Below are positions 34,817 through 43,493 of a DNA stretch of 64,000 nt, in pieces. Location of the stretch: NCBI RefSeq assembly GCF_002940685.1, contig NZ_PNFP01000017.1, positions 62,001 through 126,000 of the forward strand, given 5' to 3'. Position numbers and translations under genes: made by a program. The notes beneath the pieces are model-generated. The model searched no databases, was not told where the DNA came from, and saw nothing but the letters and a program-made list of their open reading frames with translations. Source of the stretch: Ensifer adhaerens (GTDB lineage: Bacteria; Pseudomonadota; Alphaproteobacteria; Rhizobiales; Rhizobiaceae). The first letter of the stretch is position 1, and every line of letters starts with the position of its first letter.

Positions 34817-36739
34817 TCACCCCTGCCATCGGCCGTCGCGCTTCATCGCCTCGATCTCGCGGATCGCCTTTTCGCGCTGGCGCTCGCGGCGGATGATGTC
34901 GGTGACGGCGGCGTCGTCGGATTTGTCGGTGTAGCGGAATTCGCTGTCGGCGTAGCGGTTGATCTCCTGCAGCACCATGTCGATGGTGATCGGGCCGCGC
35001 AGTGCCTCGATCATCGCTTTCTTCTCCTCGTAGCCCTTGTGCATGAAGGAGCCGGCGTCCTTGAACCAGTCATCCGGCAGTTCCACGTCCATGGCGCGCA
35101 GTTTGATCGCGTCGGTGATGTTCTTGATGGCCCGGCCGGTAAAGCGCGGCTCCGCCTCCTTGATCATGTGCAGGTAGGCGCCGACATCGGCGAGCGAGGC
35201 GATCGCCCCCTTCTCCTTCTCGTATCGCTCCCAGACGGCGACGAGACCATCCTCTTTCGGACGTGCATGCTCGGCATAGGACTGGGCAACCGCGCGCTTG
35301 ATCTCCTGCCCCTCGAACAGCTGGTGCTCGCCGAGCGGGATCTTGTGGTTCTTGCCGACGAGCAGCGCGAAGATGTCGATATAGTCGTCCTCGGTCTGCG
35401 GTCCGTCGACCAGCCAGCGGGCACCGGCGCGCTGGCGCAGCGCGTCGTCGACATTTTCAGGGTAGTTGGAAAACATGCCGAAAGTGCAGTTGCCGCGAAC
35501 GACCGTCGAGGCGCCGGCAAAGCTTTCCATCAAGACCGCCGTCACCTCGTGCTGGCCGGCAGAGGCGCGATCGTCGGAGCGCTTGGCCGCCACCTGGTCG
35601 ACATCGTCGATCGTGCCGAAGCCGATCGCCCGCGGATTGATGACGTTGTTGACGAATTCCTTGCAGTTCTGGCCGGATTTGCCCTGGTAGGAGGAAATCT
35701 GGTCGACGCCGAAATTCTCGTAGTGGAAGGCGTAGCCGGCGATCTCGCAGTAATCGTTGAGCATGCCGGCAAGCATCTGGATCAGGATGGTCTTGCCGGT
35801 GCCCGGCATGCCGTCGCCGATGAAGGTGAAGAGAAAGCCGCCAAGCTCGACAAACGGGTTCATCTGCCGGTCGAAGTCATAGGCCATCAGCATCTTGGCA
35901 AGCTTCAGCGCCTGGTACTTGGCGATGTGGTTGCCGATGATCTCCTCGGGCTTCTTGAAGGTCATCACCAGCGGCTTGCGCTTCTGGCCCGGTGCGACGT
36001 CGAACCCGTTCAGCGTAAAATCGTCCTGGTCGAGCCGGATATGCACGTTCTCGAAGCTCTGCAGGCCGGTAAACCGCGCCTTGCGGGCAATCAGGCCTTC
36101 GATTGCCACCCGCGAAAAGGCACGCGCCCGGGCAGTCAGCGCCAGATCGTCGGGTGCCCCGGCAAGGCCGCGATCGAGTGCTGCGACCATGCTCTTCAGG
36201 GCGTCCTGCGGCGTATCGAACAGGAAGTCGGGCTCGACGGCATCGTCAACCGGCTCGCCCTCGCCTGCCAATGTCGATCCGAGATAGGCGGCGAGCGTGA
36301 AAGCGGCCACGTAGGCAGACGCCGAAAGCAGCGCCTTGAACTGGTTGGCCTCGTCTCCGGCAAGCGGCGACGTCGCATTTTTCGCCTGCAACTGCTCGAG
36401 GTTCGTCTGGCGCGCAAAGACGTCGGCGACGGCCAGCGCCACCTGGATGCCGCGGCGCGTGCGATAGAGCAGCGCATGCTGGGCCGGCGACAGCATGGGG
36501 TCGCCCTGGCGCACAGCCTGAACCGTCCTGGTCAACTCAACTTCGCGCGTGCGGCGCTGGCCGCCGGTCGAAACCGTGGACACGAAGCGGCGCCCGGTGC
36601 CGGCAAGCGAGGTCCCGGCGGAAGCGTCGTCCCGCTCGAGGATGATGAGCTTGGTCACCAGCCCCTGCGCCACCGCCTGATGCTTGGCAATCTCGTCCTC
36701 GTGCAGCGTCGTCAGCCCCGTATTGAGTGTCATGGTCAA
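34817..36739 (-). CDS. AAA+ ATPase (cluster gene 3)
   Basis: A 640-residue protein. The N-terminal half is mostly alpha-helical and includes a hydrophobic stretch near residues 137-155 (ALLSASAYVAAFTLAAYLG). The AAA core carries Walker A GDGMPGTGKT (about residues 307-316) and a Walker B-like GFGTIDDVDQV (about 373-383). A sensor-1-like asparagine may lie in FGMFSNYPENVD. The C-terminal lid is helical. Its ATG overlaps the stop of the preceding gene by four bases (ATGA). It is probably the motor of the cluster; the substrate is unknown. Confidence 0.85.
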   Translation of the reverse strand: MTMTLNTGLTTLHEDEIAKHQAVAQGLVTKLIILERDDASAGTSLAGTGRRFVSTVSTGGQRRTREVELTRTVQAVRQGDPMLSPAQHALLYRTRRGIQVALAVADVFARQTNLEQLQAKNATSPLAGDEANQFKALLSASAYVAAFTLAAYLGSTLAGEGEPVDDAVEPDFLFDTPQDALKSMVAALDRGLAGAPDDLALTARARAFSRVAIEGLIARKARFTGLQSFENVHIRLDQDDFTLNGFDVAPGQKRKPLVMTFKKPEEIIGNHIAKYQALKLAKMLMAYDFDRQMNPFVELGGFLFTFIGDGMPGTGKTILIQMLAGMLNDYCEIAGYAFHYENFGVDQISSYQGKSGQNCKEFVNNVINPRAIGFGTIDDVDQVAAKRSDDRASAGQHEVTAVLMESFAGASTVVRGNCTFGMFSNYPENVDDALRQRAGARWLVDGPQTEDDYIDIFALLVGKNHKIPLGEHQLFEGQEIKRAVAQSYAEHARPKEDGLVAVWERYEKEKGAIASLADVGAYLHMIKEAEPRFTGRAIKNITDAIKLRAMDVELPDDWFKDAGSFMHKGYEEKKAMIEALRGPITIDMVLQEINRYADSEFRYTDKSDDAAVTDIIRRERQREKAIREIEAMKRDGRWQG

Positions 36740-37884
36740 ACCTCGCTGACGACCTGGTTGCCGGAAATGACGTGGACCTTGTAGTCGCCAAAGACCTTTT
36801 CGGCCTCTCCGGCGGCATAGAGCGCCTGGTAGGCATCGTGCGGCACCAGCGCATGTTTCTCGTAGGAGGAGACCCCCATGCGCGTCGCTTCCAGATTGGC
36901 GGTATCGATGTGGAATTCCTCCTGCGCCGGCGTCGTCGACCAGAAACCGCGCTTGGCCGGCCGCTCCGACTTGGAGAAGACCTCCTGCACCGTCCAGGTC
37001 AAAAGCCAGGCGTTCTCGGTCTTTCGCACCTTGGAGAGGATGTCATTGATGCGGGCATTGTTTTCGGTAATACCCGCCGAGTAGAAGGGCCCGAGCACGA
37101 TGCGGCGCAACTGCTTCGGATGCAGTTCCTCGAAATCCTTGTCGAGATTGGTGGCAATCGTCACCGGCGTCAGCGAATAGCTGCTGTTCTTGGACGCAAA
37201 GTCGTCGAAGCGGCTGGCAAGCTCGGGATTGAGCAGGCCGCCGACCGGCAAGGGGATCTCGACCCGCGGGTTGAGCTTGCCGTCTTCAGTCACCAGCATC
37301 TCGACGATCTTTTCCGACGAATCCTCGATCGTCGCCATGTAGACCATCGGCAGCGTGCTGGCGCCGTCGAAGGCCCCCCAGCTCACCACGTAATAGGGCC
37401 GCATCGTCTTGGAGTTGACGGCGACGCGAATGGTCTCCGGCAGGATGAAGGGCGAAAAGATCTCGCCCTTGCCGATCTGTTCCAGATAGAGCCGCTCGGC
37501 CATGCGCGTCTGCAACGCCTCAGGGAAGGCCTTCTGACGGAGGATGAAATCGACCATCTCGTCGCGCAGCGCATCGGCCGAAGGGATGTCGGCCAGGCGC
37601 TTTGCCGCCGTCTGGCGATCGTTTTCCAGCTCCAGCACGTTCTGGAAGACGGGAAAACCGCTTTCCGCCCGCGAAATACGGAACTGATCGACAAAGCCGA
37701 TCCGGTTTTCCCAGCAGTCGATCGAGGCCTTCAGCCGGGCGAGATAGGGAACGATCACCTCGCCGACGACGGTGTTGCGATAGAGCGGCGAATTGCGGTC
37801 GCCGAGAAACAGTTCGAGCCCGGCGAGTGCCGCGTGGATCGACGCGAAATACTGTGCGACAGCGGATGAAGCCGCGACCTTCAT
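36736..37884 (-). CDS. Unknown protein, cluster gene 2
   Basis: A 382-residue soluble protein with no family I recognise. The N-terminal part is helical (AVAQYFASIHAALAGLELFL). The middle contains a beta-rich stretch (MRPYYVVSWGAFDGASTLP, MVYMATIEDSSEKIVEML), and the C-terminus includes DAYQALYAAGEAEKVFGDYK. No signal peptide, membrane helix or catalytic motif is visible. The stop overlaps the AAA+ start, so the two are likely made in fixed ratio and may bind each other. Confidence 0.78.
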   Translation of the reverse strand: MKVAASSAVAQYFASIHAALAGLELFLGDRNSPLYRNTVVGEVIVPYLARLKASIDCWENRIGFVDQFRISRAESGFPVFQNVLELENDRQTAAKRLADIPSADALRDEMVDFILRQKAFPEALQTRMAERLYLEQIGKGEIFSPFILPETIRVAVNSKTMRPYYVVSWGAFDGASTLPMVYMATIEDSSEKIVEMLVTEDGKLNPRVEIPLPVGGLLNPELASRFDDFASKNSSYSLTPVTIATNLDKDFEELHPKQLRRIVLGPFYSAGITENNARINDILSKVRKTENAWLLTWTVQEVFSKSERPAKRGFWSTTPAQEEFHIDTANLEATRMGVSSYEKHALVPHDAYQALYAAGEAEKVFGDYKVHVISGNQVVSEV

Positions 37885-37942
37885 GCAAATCCCCGTGGCG
37901 CCTGCCAGCCGGTCAACTCGGTTCGGACCATGCGCCGGCCGT

Positions 37943-39031
37943 TCACTGCTTCACGTAATTGGCAGTGTTGTGTTTATCCATCACCGACTGGAAGCGGCGG
38001 GCAAAGGCGTCGTCGGCGAGCTTCTTGCGGCGCTGGATATCCTGCGTCGAAAGCATGTTCTTTTCATGCATTTCGAGGAGATCGCCGATGTGGCGCTGGG
38101 CGGCCGCACCGATGCCGGCCATCGTTTCCTCGGCCGCGGTGTCGACCTGGCTGCCGAGCGTGTTGATCTTGTGGGCGACGTCCTGCTGGGCGGCCGTCTT
38201 CAACGAATCTTCCAGTGCCTTGTAGAGCACGATGCGCTGCTCGGTATCGATCGTCAGCTTGTTGATCAGCGTGTTCTGCGCGGCGATCTGGTTGTTGAGC
38301 GAATCGACGAAGGTCTGGAACATCGAGGTATAGCGCTCGAGCGTCTGGCTCTCGGCAAGCAGTTCCTGCTCCTTTGCCTGCTTCTCGTTGTACTCGGTCG
38401 CAAGGGCCGAACGCTCGCCCTCAAGCTCGGTGCGGACCTTCTGCTCGGTCGAGGCGGCAATGCGGTTCTCGATGTCGAGCAGCAGCGGGTTCAGTTCCTC
38501 GATGCGCTTCTGCACCGCTTCGAGGTTTGCCATCGTGCCCTTGCGGCGCTCGATCACCTGGATCAGGCTCTGCTCCGAGGTCTTGTAGCGCTGGTCGAGG
38601 ACCGACTTCTGCTCCTTGAGGATACCGACGATCATGTCGGACTTGGAGAGCAGTTCCTGCAGGTTGCCGGCCAGCGACATGTTGCGCACGCGGTCGGTGC
38701 GCATGCGCTGCATCTTCTGCTTGGAGAAGATGCCGATGAACTTCTCGTAGCCGGTATAGTTCTTCATGCTCTCGAATTCGGAGCCGAAGACATTGGTCGC
38801 ATCCTCGAGCCCGATGATCAGGTCGGCGATGTTGGCCTCCATCACCTTCTGCTGGTTGATCACGTCCTGGATCCGGGCGTTCTCGATGTCGAAGTTGACG
38901 TCGCCGAGCTTGGTCTCGGCCTTGGCAAACTGCTCCAGCACGACACCGGATTGTTCGAGCTTGCCGCGCATCTGTTCGACCACGCTTTTCGTCTTCTCGA
39001 TCTCCGCGTCAAAATTCTGAAGAGTCGCCAT
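37943..39031 (-). CDS. Long coiled-coil protein (cluster gene 1)
   Basis: A 362-residue protein predicted to be almost entirely alpha-helical coiled coil, rich in Gln, Glu and Lys (for example LEAVQKRIEELNPLLLDIEN, RSALATEYNEKQAKEQELLA). No signal peptide or membrane helix is present. It is the first gene of the cluster, downstream of a good promoter, with 58 bp to the next gene. It resembles phage-shock or TelA-like filamentous proteins only in being coiled coil; I do not assign it to either. It probably forms a scaffold for the AAA+ ATPase. Confidence 0.82.
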   Translation of the reverse strand: MATLQNFDAEIEKTKSVVEQMRGKLEQSGVVLEQFAKAETKLGDVNFDIENARIQDVINQQKVMEANIADLIIGLEDATNVFGSEFESMKNYTGYEKFIGIFSKQKMQRMRTDRVRNMSLAGNLQELLSKSDMIVGILKEQKSVLDQRYKTSEQSLIQVIERRKGTMANLEAVQKRIEELNPLLLDIENRIAASTEQKVRTELEGERSALATEYNEKQAKEQELLAESQTLERYTSMFQTFVDSLNNQIAAQNTLINKLTIDTEQRIVLYKALEDSLKTAAQQDVAHKINTLGSQVDTAAEETMAGIGAAAQRHIGDLLEMHEKNMLSTQDIQRRKKLADDAFARRFQSVMDKHNTANYVKQ

Positions 39032-39073
39032 GTCCTGCCCCTCGGTCCACCGTGGCGAGATCCGCCACCCCGA

Positions 39074-39086
39074 CTGAATTATTCAG
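39074..39086. promoter_or_regulatory. Perfect palindrome in the cluster leader
   Basis: CTGAAT-T-ATTCAG, centred about 26 bp downstream of the -10 box of the cluster promoter, i.e. just inside the transcript. It is a candidate repressor operator; the cognate regulator is unknown. Confidence 0.4.
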
Positions 39087-39102
39087 CCTTCGATTGCAGT
39101 TA

Positions 39103-39131
39103 TATAAAGGGTGTTTATCGAAAGAGAACAA
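39103..39131 (-). promoter_or_regulatory. Promoter of the coiled-coil/AAA+ cluster
   Basis: TTGTTC (39126-39131) and TTTATA (39103-39108) on the minus strand are 17 bp apart, about 70 bp before the first ATG. The region is clearly more AT-rich than its surroundings. Confidence 0.55.
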
Positions 39132-39165
39132 GCCTTTCCCGGCAGCTTTTTGATCAGCCGCCCTT

Positions 39166-39552
39166 CTATTTGGCCGCCGGCGGCGCCTTCAGATAGGCGA
39201 TCACGTCGGCGATGTCCTGCGGCTTCTTGAGACCGGCAAAAGCCATCTTGGTGGCACCGACCATTGCCTTGGGACTGAGCAGATACTCGCTGAGCGTCGC
39301 CTCGTCCCAGACATGGCCCTCCGCGCCAAAAGCCTTCATCGCCTCGGAATAGTTGTAGTCCGCGACCGATGCGGCAGCCCGCCCGACAACGCCCATCAGG
39401 CTCGGGCCGACGCGGTTTGTCGGCTCGCTTGCGGTGTGGCAGGCGGCGCATTTGCGAAAGACGGCAGCGCCCGCCGCAGCATCGCCACCGGCATGCGCGA
39501 CCGTTGCACCCAGACAGAGCGACAGGAAAAGGCTGGTGGCAAGGCGCGACAT
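39166..39552 (-). CDS. Periplasmic class I cytochrome c
   Basis: A 128-residue protein. A signal peptide (LATSLFLSLCLGATVAHA) is followed by the haem-binding CAACH motif and an axial methionine in TKMAFAGL, near the end as in class I cytochromes c. It would carry electrons in the periplasm. ATG 39552 is chosen because the signal peptide starts there and GGGGG lies just upstream; a longer frame to 39669 would overlap the tdk gene. The electron partner is not indicated. Confidence 0.88.
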   Translation of the reverse strand: MSRLATSLFLSLCLGATVAHAGGDAAAGAAVFRKCAACHTASEPTNRVGPSLMGVVGRAAASVADYNYSEAMKAFGAEGHVWDEATLSEYLLSPKAMVGATKMAFAGLKKPQDIADVIAYLKAPPAAK

Positions 39553-39629
39553 CGAAGACCCCCGGCGTGTGTTACCGGCGCAGGATGGCATTGCGGACAC
39601 TTCGCTTTCAAGCCGCCACGACGCCGCAC

Positions 39630-40217
39630 TCATTCGCAGCGCATCAGGTCGTCCCAATGGCGCCGGCAATAGGAAACATATTTCTCGTTGCCGCCAACCT
39701 CGACCTGGGCGCCTTCACGCACGACCCTGCCCTCACCGTCCAGGCGCACGACCATCGTCGCCTTGCGGCCGCAATGGCAGATGGTGCGCACTTCGCGCAA
39801 CTCGTCGGCAAGGGCGAGCAGCGCCATGGAACCCGGAAACAGCTTGCCCTGGAAATCCGTGCGCAGGCCGTAGGCCATGACCGGGACGCCGATCCGGTCG
39901 GCGACGCGGGCAAGCTGCCAGACCTGTCCCTCGTTGAGGAACTGCGCCTCGTCGACGAAGACGCAGGCGATCTCGCCCGAGCCGTCGACGTTCAGCTTGT
40001 CGATCAACGCATAGAGATCGTCGTCGCCATGAAACGGAATGGCGTCGGCACCAAGTCCGATGCGCGAAGAGATGCGGCCAACCCCTGCCCGGTCGTCATG
40101 GGCTGCGATCAGCATCACCACGCGCATGCCGCGCTCCTGGTAATTGTAGGAGGCCTGCAGGAGCATCGTGCTCTTGCCCGCATTCATCGTCGCATAGCTG
40201 AAATAGAGTTTGGCCAT
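39630..40217 (-). CDS. tdk: Thymidine kinase
   Basis: A 195-residue type II thymidine kinase. The P-loop is YATMNAGKSTMLLQ, Walker B is CVFVDEAQFL, and the zinc-binding cysteines are in ICHCGRKA and SYCRRHW. It phosphorylates thymidine in the salvage pathway. ATG 40217 (MAKLYFSY) matches the family N-terminus; the longer frame to 40295 is rejected. Confidence 0.95.
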   Translation of the reverse strand: MAKLYFSYATMNAGKSTMLLQASYNYQERGMRVVMLIAAHDDRAGVGRISSRIGLGADAIPFHGDDDLYALIDKLNVDGSGEIACVFVDEAQFLNEGQVWQLARVADRIGVPVMAYGLRTDFQGKLFPGSMALLALADELREVRTICHCGRKATMVVRLDGEGRVVREGAQVEVGGNEKYVSYCRRHWDDLMRCE

Positions 40218-40369
40218 TGTCACCGCGTCCGGTTTTTTCCGTTTTCCGGGTAATGACGAGGCTTGGCCGCGAAGGCCAGAGTGCGTTTGCAGCACCCACA
40301 GATTTTCGCCGGACTAGACCATTTCGTGGACAATGCGACATTCAGCGTCGCATCGTGCACCCCGCCAGC

Positions 40370-40384
40370 GTATTGACGCAATAC
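40370..40384. promoter_or_regulatory. Palindrome upstream of choX
   Basis: GTATTG-ACG-CAATAC, a perfect 6-bp inverted repeat about 85 bp before the choX start and overlapping a TTGACG box. A candidate operator for choline-dependent control; unverified. Confidence 0.4.
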
Positions 40385-40467
40385 ACTTCCTTCGACATCA
40401 AAGCGCTTGAATTCGCTACCCAATGGTGTTTGGCTAAAACAATAATAGAGGCAGGGGAACGACAACG

Positions 40468-41424
40468 ATGAAAAAAGGACTCTCTCTCAAACTGATGCTG
40501 GCAGGCGCCGTCTCGCTCCTCGCCATGTCGGCCGGGCAGGCTGCAGCTGCCGAGCCGGAAAGCTGTGGCACCGTCCGCTTCTCCGACGTCGGATGGACGG
40601 ACATCACTGCAACCACCGCGACGATCTCGACCGTTCTGAAGGGCCTCGGCTACCAGACCGACATCAAGGTGCTCTCGGTTCCGGTCACCTACACCTCGCT
40701 CAAGAACAAGGACATCGACGTCTTCCTCGGCAACTGGATGCCGACCCAGGAAAACGATGTTCGTCCCTTCCTCGACGACAAGTCGGTCGAATCCTTCGGA
40801 CCGAACCTGGTGGGCGCCAAGTACACGCTCGCGACCAACGCCAAGGGCGCGGAGCTCGGCATCAAGGACTTCAAGGACATCGCCACCAAGAAGGACGCGC
40901 TTGAAGGCAAGATCTACGGCATCGAGCCCGGCAATGACGGCAACCGCCTGATCATCGACATGGTCGACAAGGACACCTTCGGCCTCAAGGGCTTCGAGGT
41001 GGTCGAGTCCTCCGAACAGGGCATGCTCGCGCAGGTCTCCCGCGCCGAGAAGGACGGTTCGCCGATCGTCTTCCTCGGTTGGGAACCGCATCCGATGAAC
41101 GCCAATTTCAAGCTCACCTATCTTGCGGGCGGCGACGACATCTTCGGCGCCAATTTCGGCGGCGCGGAAGTCTTCACCAACGTGCGCGCCGGCTACACCA
41201 CCGAATGCCCGAACGTCGGCAAGCTGCTCACCAATCTGAAGTTCTCGCTGCAGATGGAAAACGAGATCATGGGCAAGATCCTCAACGACGGGCAGGAGCC
41301 GGACAAGGCCGCCGAGGAATGGCTGAAGGCCAACCCGACCGCCGTCGATCCGTGGCTTGCCGGTGTGACCGCCAAGGATGGCGGCGATGGCCTTGCCGCG
41401 GTCAAGGCCGCGCTCGGCCTCTGA
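40468..41424 (+). CDS. choX: Choline ABC transporter, periplasmic binding protein
   Basis: A 318-residue binding protein with a signal peptide (LMLAGAVSLLAMSAGQAAAA). The aromatic choline box residues known from S. meliloti ChoX appear in DVGWTD, LGNWMP, GAKYTLA and FLGWEPHP. It delivers choline (and less well acetylcholine) to ChoWV. GGGGAACG precedes the ATG. A strong terminator follows, before choW. Confidence 0.95.
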   Translation: MKKGLSLKLMLAGAVSLLAMSAGQAAAAEPESCGTVRFSDVGWTDITATTATISTVLKGLGYQTDIKVLSVPVTYTSLKNKDIDVFLGNWMPTQENDVRPFLDDKSVESFGPNLVGAKYTLATNAKGAELGIKDFKDIATKKDALEGKIYGIEPGNDGNRLIIDMVDKDTFGLKGFEVVESSEQGMLAQVSRAEKDGSPIVFLGWEPHPMNANFKLTYLAGGDDIFGANFGGAEVFTNVRAGYTTECPNVGKLLTNLKFSLQMENEIMGKILNDGQEPDKAAEEWLKANPTAVDPWLAGVTAKDGGDGLAAVKAALGL

Positions 41425-41432
41425 TCGGCATC

Positions 41433-41459
41433 AAGGCGGGGAATGACCCCGCCTTTTTT
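41433..41459 (+). terminator. Internal terminator between choX and choW
   Basis: AAGGCGGGG (41433-41441) and CCCCGCCTT (41447-41455) form a 9-bp stem with loop AATGA, followed by TTTTTT. It lies 8 bp after the choX stop and about 50 bp before choW. It probably lets only part of the transcription continue, giving more binding protein than permease. Confidence 0.85.
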
Positions 41460-41507
41460 CACCGCGTCATGCGCTCCTTTTTTGACCTGACGAGACGGAT
41501 TACCTTC

Positions 41508-42353
41508 GTGGAATATCTGACCGACAACCGCATCCCTATCGGGGGCTGGGCCAAGGCGTTCGTCGACTGGCTGACGACGAATTTCGAGTTCTTCTTCGAC
41601 CAGCTCGCCCTCTTCCTGCAGGCGGTCGCCAACGCCCTGCTCTGGGTGCTCTATGCACCGCACCCGCTAATCGTCGTTGCAGTCATCACCGGGCTGACGT
41701 GGTGGTTCCGCCGCTCGATCGGCGTGACGCTGTTCACGTTCCTCGGCCTGCTCCTGATCATCAATCAGGGCTACTGGAAGGAAACGACGGAAACGCTGGC
41801 TCTGGTGCTCGCCGCCACGGCTGTCAGCATGGCCGTCGGCGTTCCGCTCGGGATCGCTGCCGCCCGACGCCCCTGGGTCTATGCCGTCATGCGGCCAATC
41901 CTCGACCTGATGCAGACGATCCCGACCTTCGTCTACCTGATCCCGGCGCTGATCCTCTTCGGCCTCGGCATGGTGCCTGGCCTCATCGCCACGGTCATTT
42001 TCGCGATTCCGGCGCCGATCCGCCTCACCCGCCTCGGCATCATCTCAACCCCGCCGTCACTGGTCGAAGCCGCACAGGCCTTCGGCGCCACGCCCGGCCA
42101 GGTGCTGCGCAAGGTGGAACTGCCCTTTGCCATGCCGCAGATCATGGCCGGTCTCACCCAGACGATCATGCTGTCCTTGTCGATGGTGGTCATCGCCGCC
42201 CTCGTCGGGGCCAGCGGCCTTGGCGTTCCGGTCGTGAGAGCCCTGAACACCGTCAACATCGCCAAGGGCTTTGAAGCGGGCCTGTGCATCGTCATCCTGG
42301 CGATTATTCTCGACCGCCTTTTCCGCTCGTCCGACGAAGGAGAAGGTGCATGA
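41508..42353 (+). CDS. choW: Choline ABC transporter, permease
   Basis: A 281-residue permease of the ProW/OpuAB type with about six membrane helices and the EAA loop (VEAAQAFGATPGQVLRKVELP). The GTG start at 41508 gives the family N-terminus EYLTDNRIPIGGW; an in-frame ATG at 41469 is possible but lies right after the terminator and lacks a ribosome site. The stop overlaps the choV ATG. Confidence 0.93.
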   Translation: MEYLTDNRIPIGGWAKAFVDWLTTNFEFFFDQLALFLQAVANALLWVLYAPHPLIVVAVITGLTWWFRRSIGVTLFTFLGLLLIINQGYWKETTETLALVLAATAVSMAVGVPLGIAAARRPWVYAVMRPILDLMQTIPTFVYLIPALILFGLGMVPGLIATVIFAIPAPIRLTRLGIISTPPSLVEAAQAFGATPGQVLRKVELPFAMPQIMAGLTQTIMLSLSMVVIAALVGASGLGVPVVRALNTVNIAKGFEAGLCIVILAIILDRLFRSSDEGEGA

Positions 42354-43399
42354 CCAACGCCGTCGTTTTCAAGAATGTCGACATCATCTTCGGCAACAAC
42401 CCGCAAGTTGCGCTGCAGATGGTCGACCAGGGCAGGACCCGCGACGAGATCGGCGCTGAAACCGGGCTCGTGCTCGGTGTCGCCGGCGCCTCGCTCGAAA
42501 TCACCGAGGGCGAGATCCTCGTGCTGATGGGGCTTTCGGGCTCCGGCAAGTCGACGCTGCTTCGCGCCGTCAACGGCCTTGCGCCTGTCGTGCGCGGTGA
42601 GGTCGAGGTCAAGACCGCAAACGGGGCGCTCAATCCCTATCGCACCAATGCCAAGTCGCTGCGCGACTTCCGCATGCACACGGTCTCGATGGTGTTCCAG
42701 CAGTTCGCGCTGCTTCCGTGGCGCACCGTTGCCGACAATGTCGGCTTCGGGCTCGAGCTTGCCGGCATGCCGGACGCGGAGCGCAAGGCGCGCGTCGGCG
42801 AGCAGCTCGAACTCGTCAATCTGTCGAAATGGGCCGGACGCAAGGTCAATGAGCTCTCCGGCGGCATGCAGCAGCGCGTCGGGCTTGCCCGCGCCTTTGC
42901 GACAGGCGCGCCGATCCTGCTGATGGACGAGCCGTTCTCTGCACTCGACCCGCTGATTCGCACCCGTCTGCAGGACGAACTGCTCGAATTCCAGCGGCGG
43001 CTGAAGAAGACGATCATCTTCGTAAGCCATGATCTCGACGAGGCGTTCCGCATCGGCAACCGCATCGCCATCATGGAGGGCGGGCGCATCATCCAGTGCG
43101 GCACGCCGCAGGATATCGTCAAGAATCCGGCCAACCAGTATGTCGCCGATTTCGTCCAGCACATGAACCCGATCACCATGCTGACGGCGAAAGACGTGAT
43201 GCAGACCGGCGTCCAGCGCGGGGTGACGGTTGCAGGCGTGACGGCCACCGCCAAGCCGACGACACCGCTGGTCGATATTCTCGACGCCATGTCGCGCCAG
43301 CCGGGCAGCATCGGGGTCGTCGACAACGGTTCCGTCGTCGGCACCATCGATGCTCAGGATATCGTGCAAGGGTTGACGCGCCACCGTAACAAAAGTTGA
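42350..43399 (+). CDS. choV: Choline ABC transporter, ATP-binding protein
   Basis: A 349-residue ATPase. Walker A is GLSGSGKST, the signature NELSGGMQQRVGLARA and Walker B PILLMDEPF. The C-terminal CBS-like part (GSIGVVDNGSVVGTIDAQDIVQ) is as in ProV/OpuAA. The ATG overlaps the choW stop (ATGA), with GGAGAAGG upstream. It powers choline import through ChoW. Confidence 0.95.
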   Translation: MTNAVVFKNVDIIFGNNPQVALQMVDQGRTRDEIGAETGLVLGVAGASLEITEGEILVLMGLSGSGKSTLLRAVNGLAPVVRGEVEVKTANGALNPYRTNAKSLRDFRMHTVSMVFQQFALLPWRTVADNVGFGLELAGMPDAERKARVGEQLELVNLSKWAGRKVNELSGGMQQRVGLARAFATGAPILLMDEPFSALDPLIRTRLQDELLEFQRRLKKTIIFVSHDLDEAFRIGNRIAIMEGGRIIQCGTPQDIVKNPANQYVADFVQHMNPITMLTAKDVMQTGVQRGVTVAGVTATAKPTTPLVDILDAMSRQPGSIGVVDNGSVVGTIDAQDIVQGLTRHRNKS

Positions 43400-43422
43400 C
43401 GACGCCGCTCAACAAGCCAATA

Positions 43423-43451
43423 AAAGCCCGGAGACCGCTCCGGGCTTTTTT
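43423..43451 (+). terminator. Terminator of the choXWV operon
   Basis: AAAGCCCGGAG (43423-43433) pairs with CTCCGGGCTTT (43438-43448) around ACCG, followed by further T residues to 43451. Confidence 0.92.
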
Positions 43452-43493
43452 CATTGCGGAGTGGTGATAGCATGGCAGAGAGGTTTCAAGGAC

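Noticed and set aside
37943-39031. Assigning the coiled-coil protein to the TelA or PspA families.
   Set aside because: Only general coiled-coil composition is shared; no family-specific motif was recognised.
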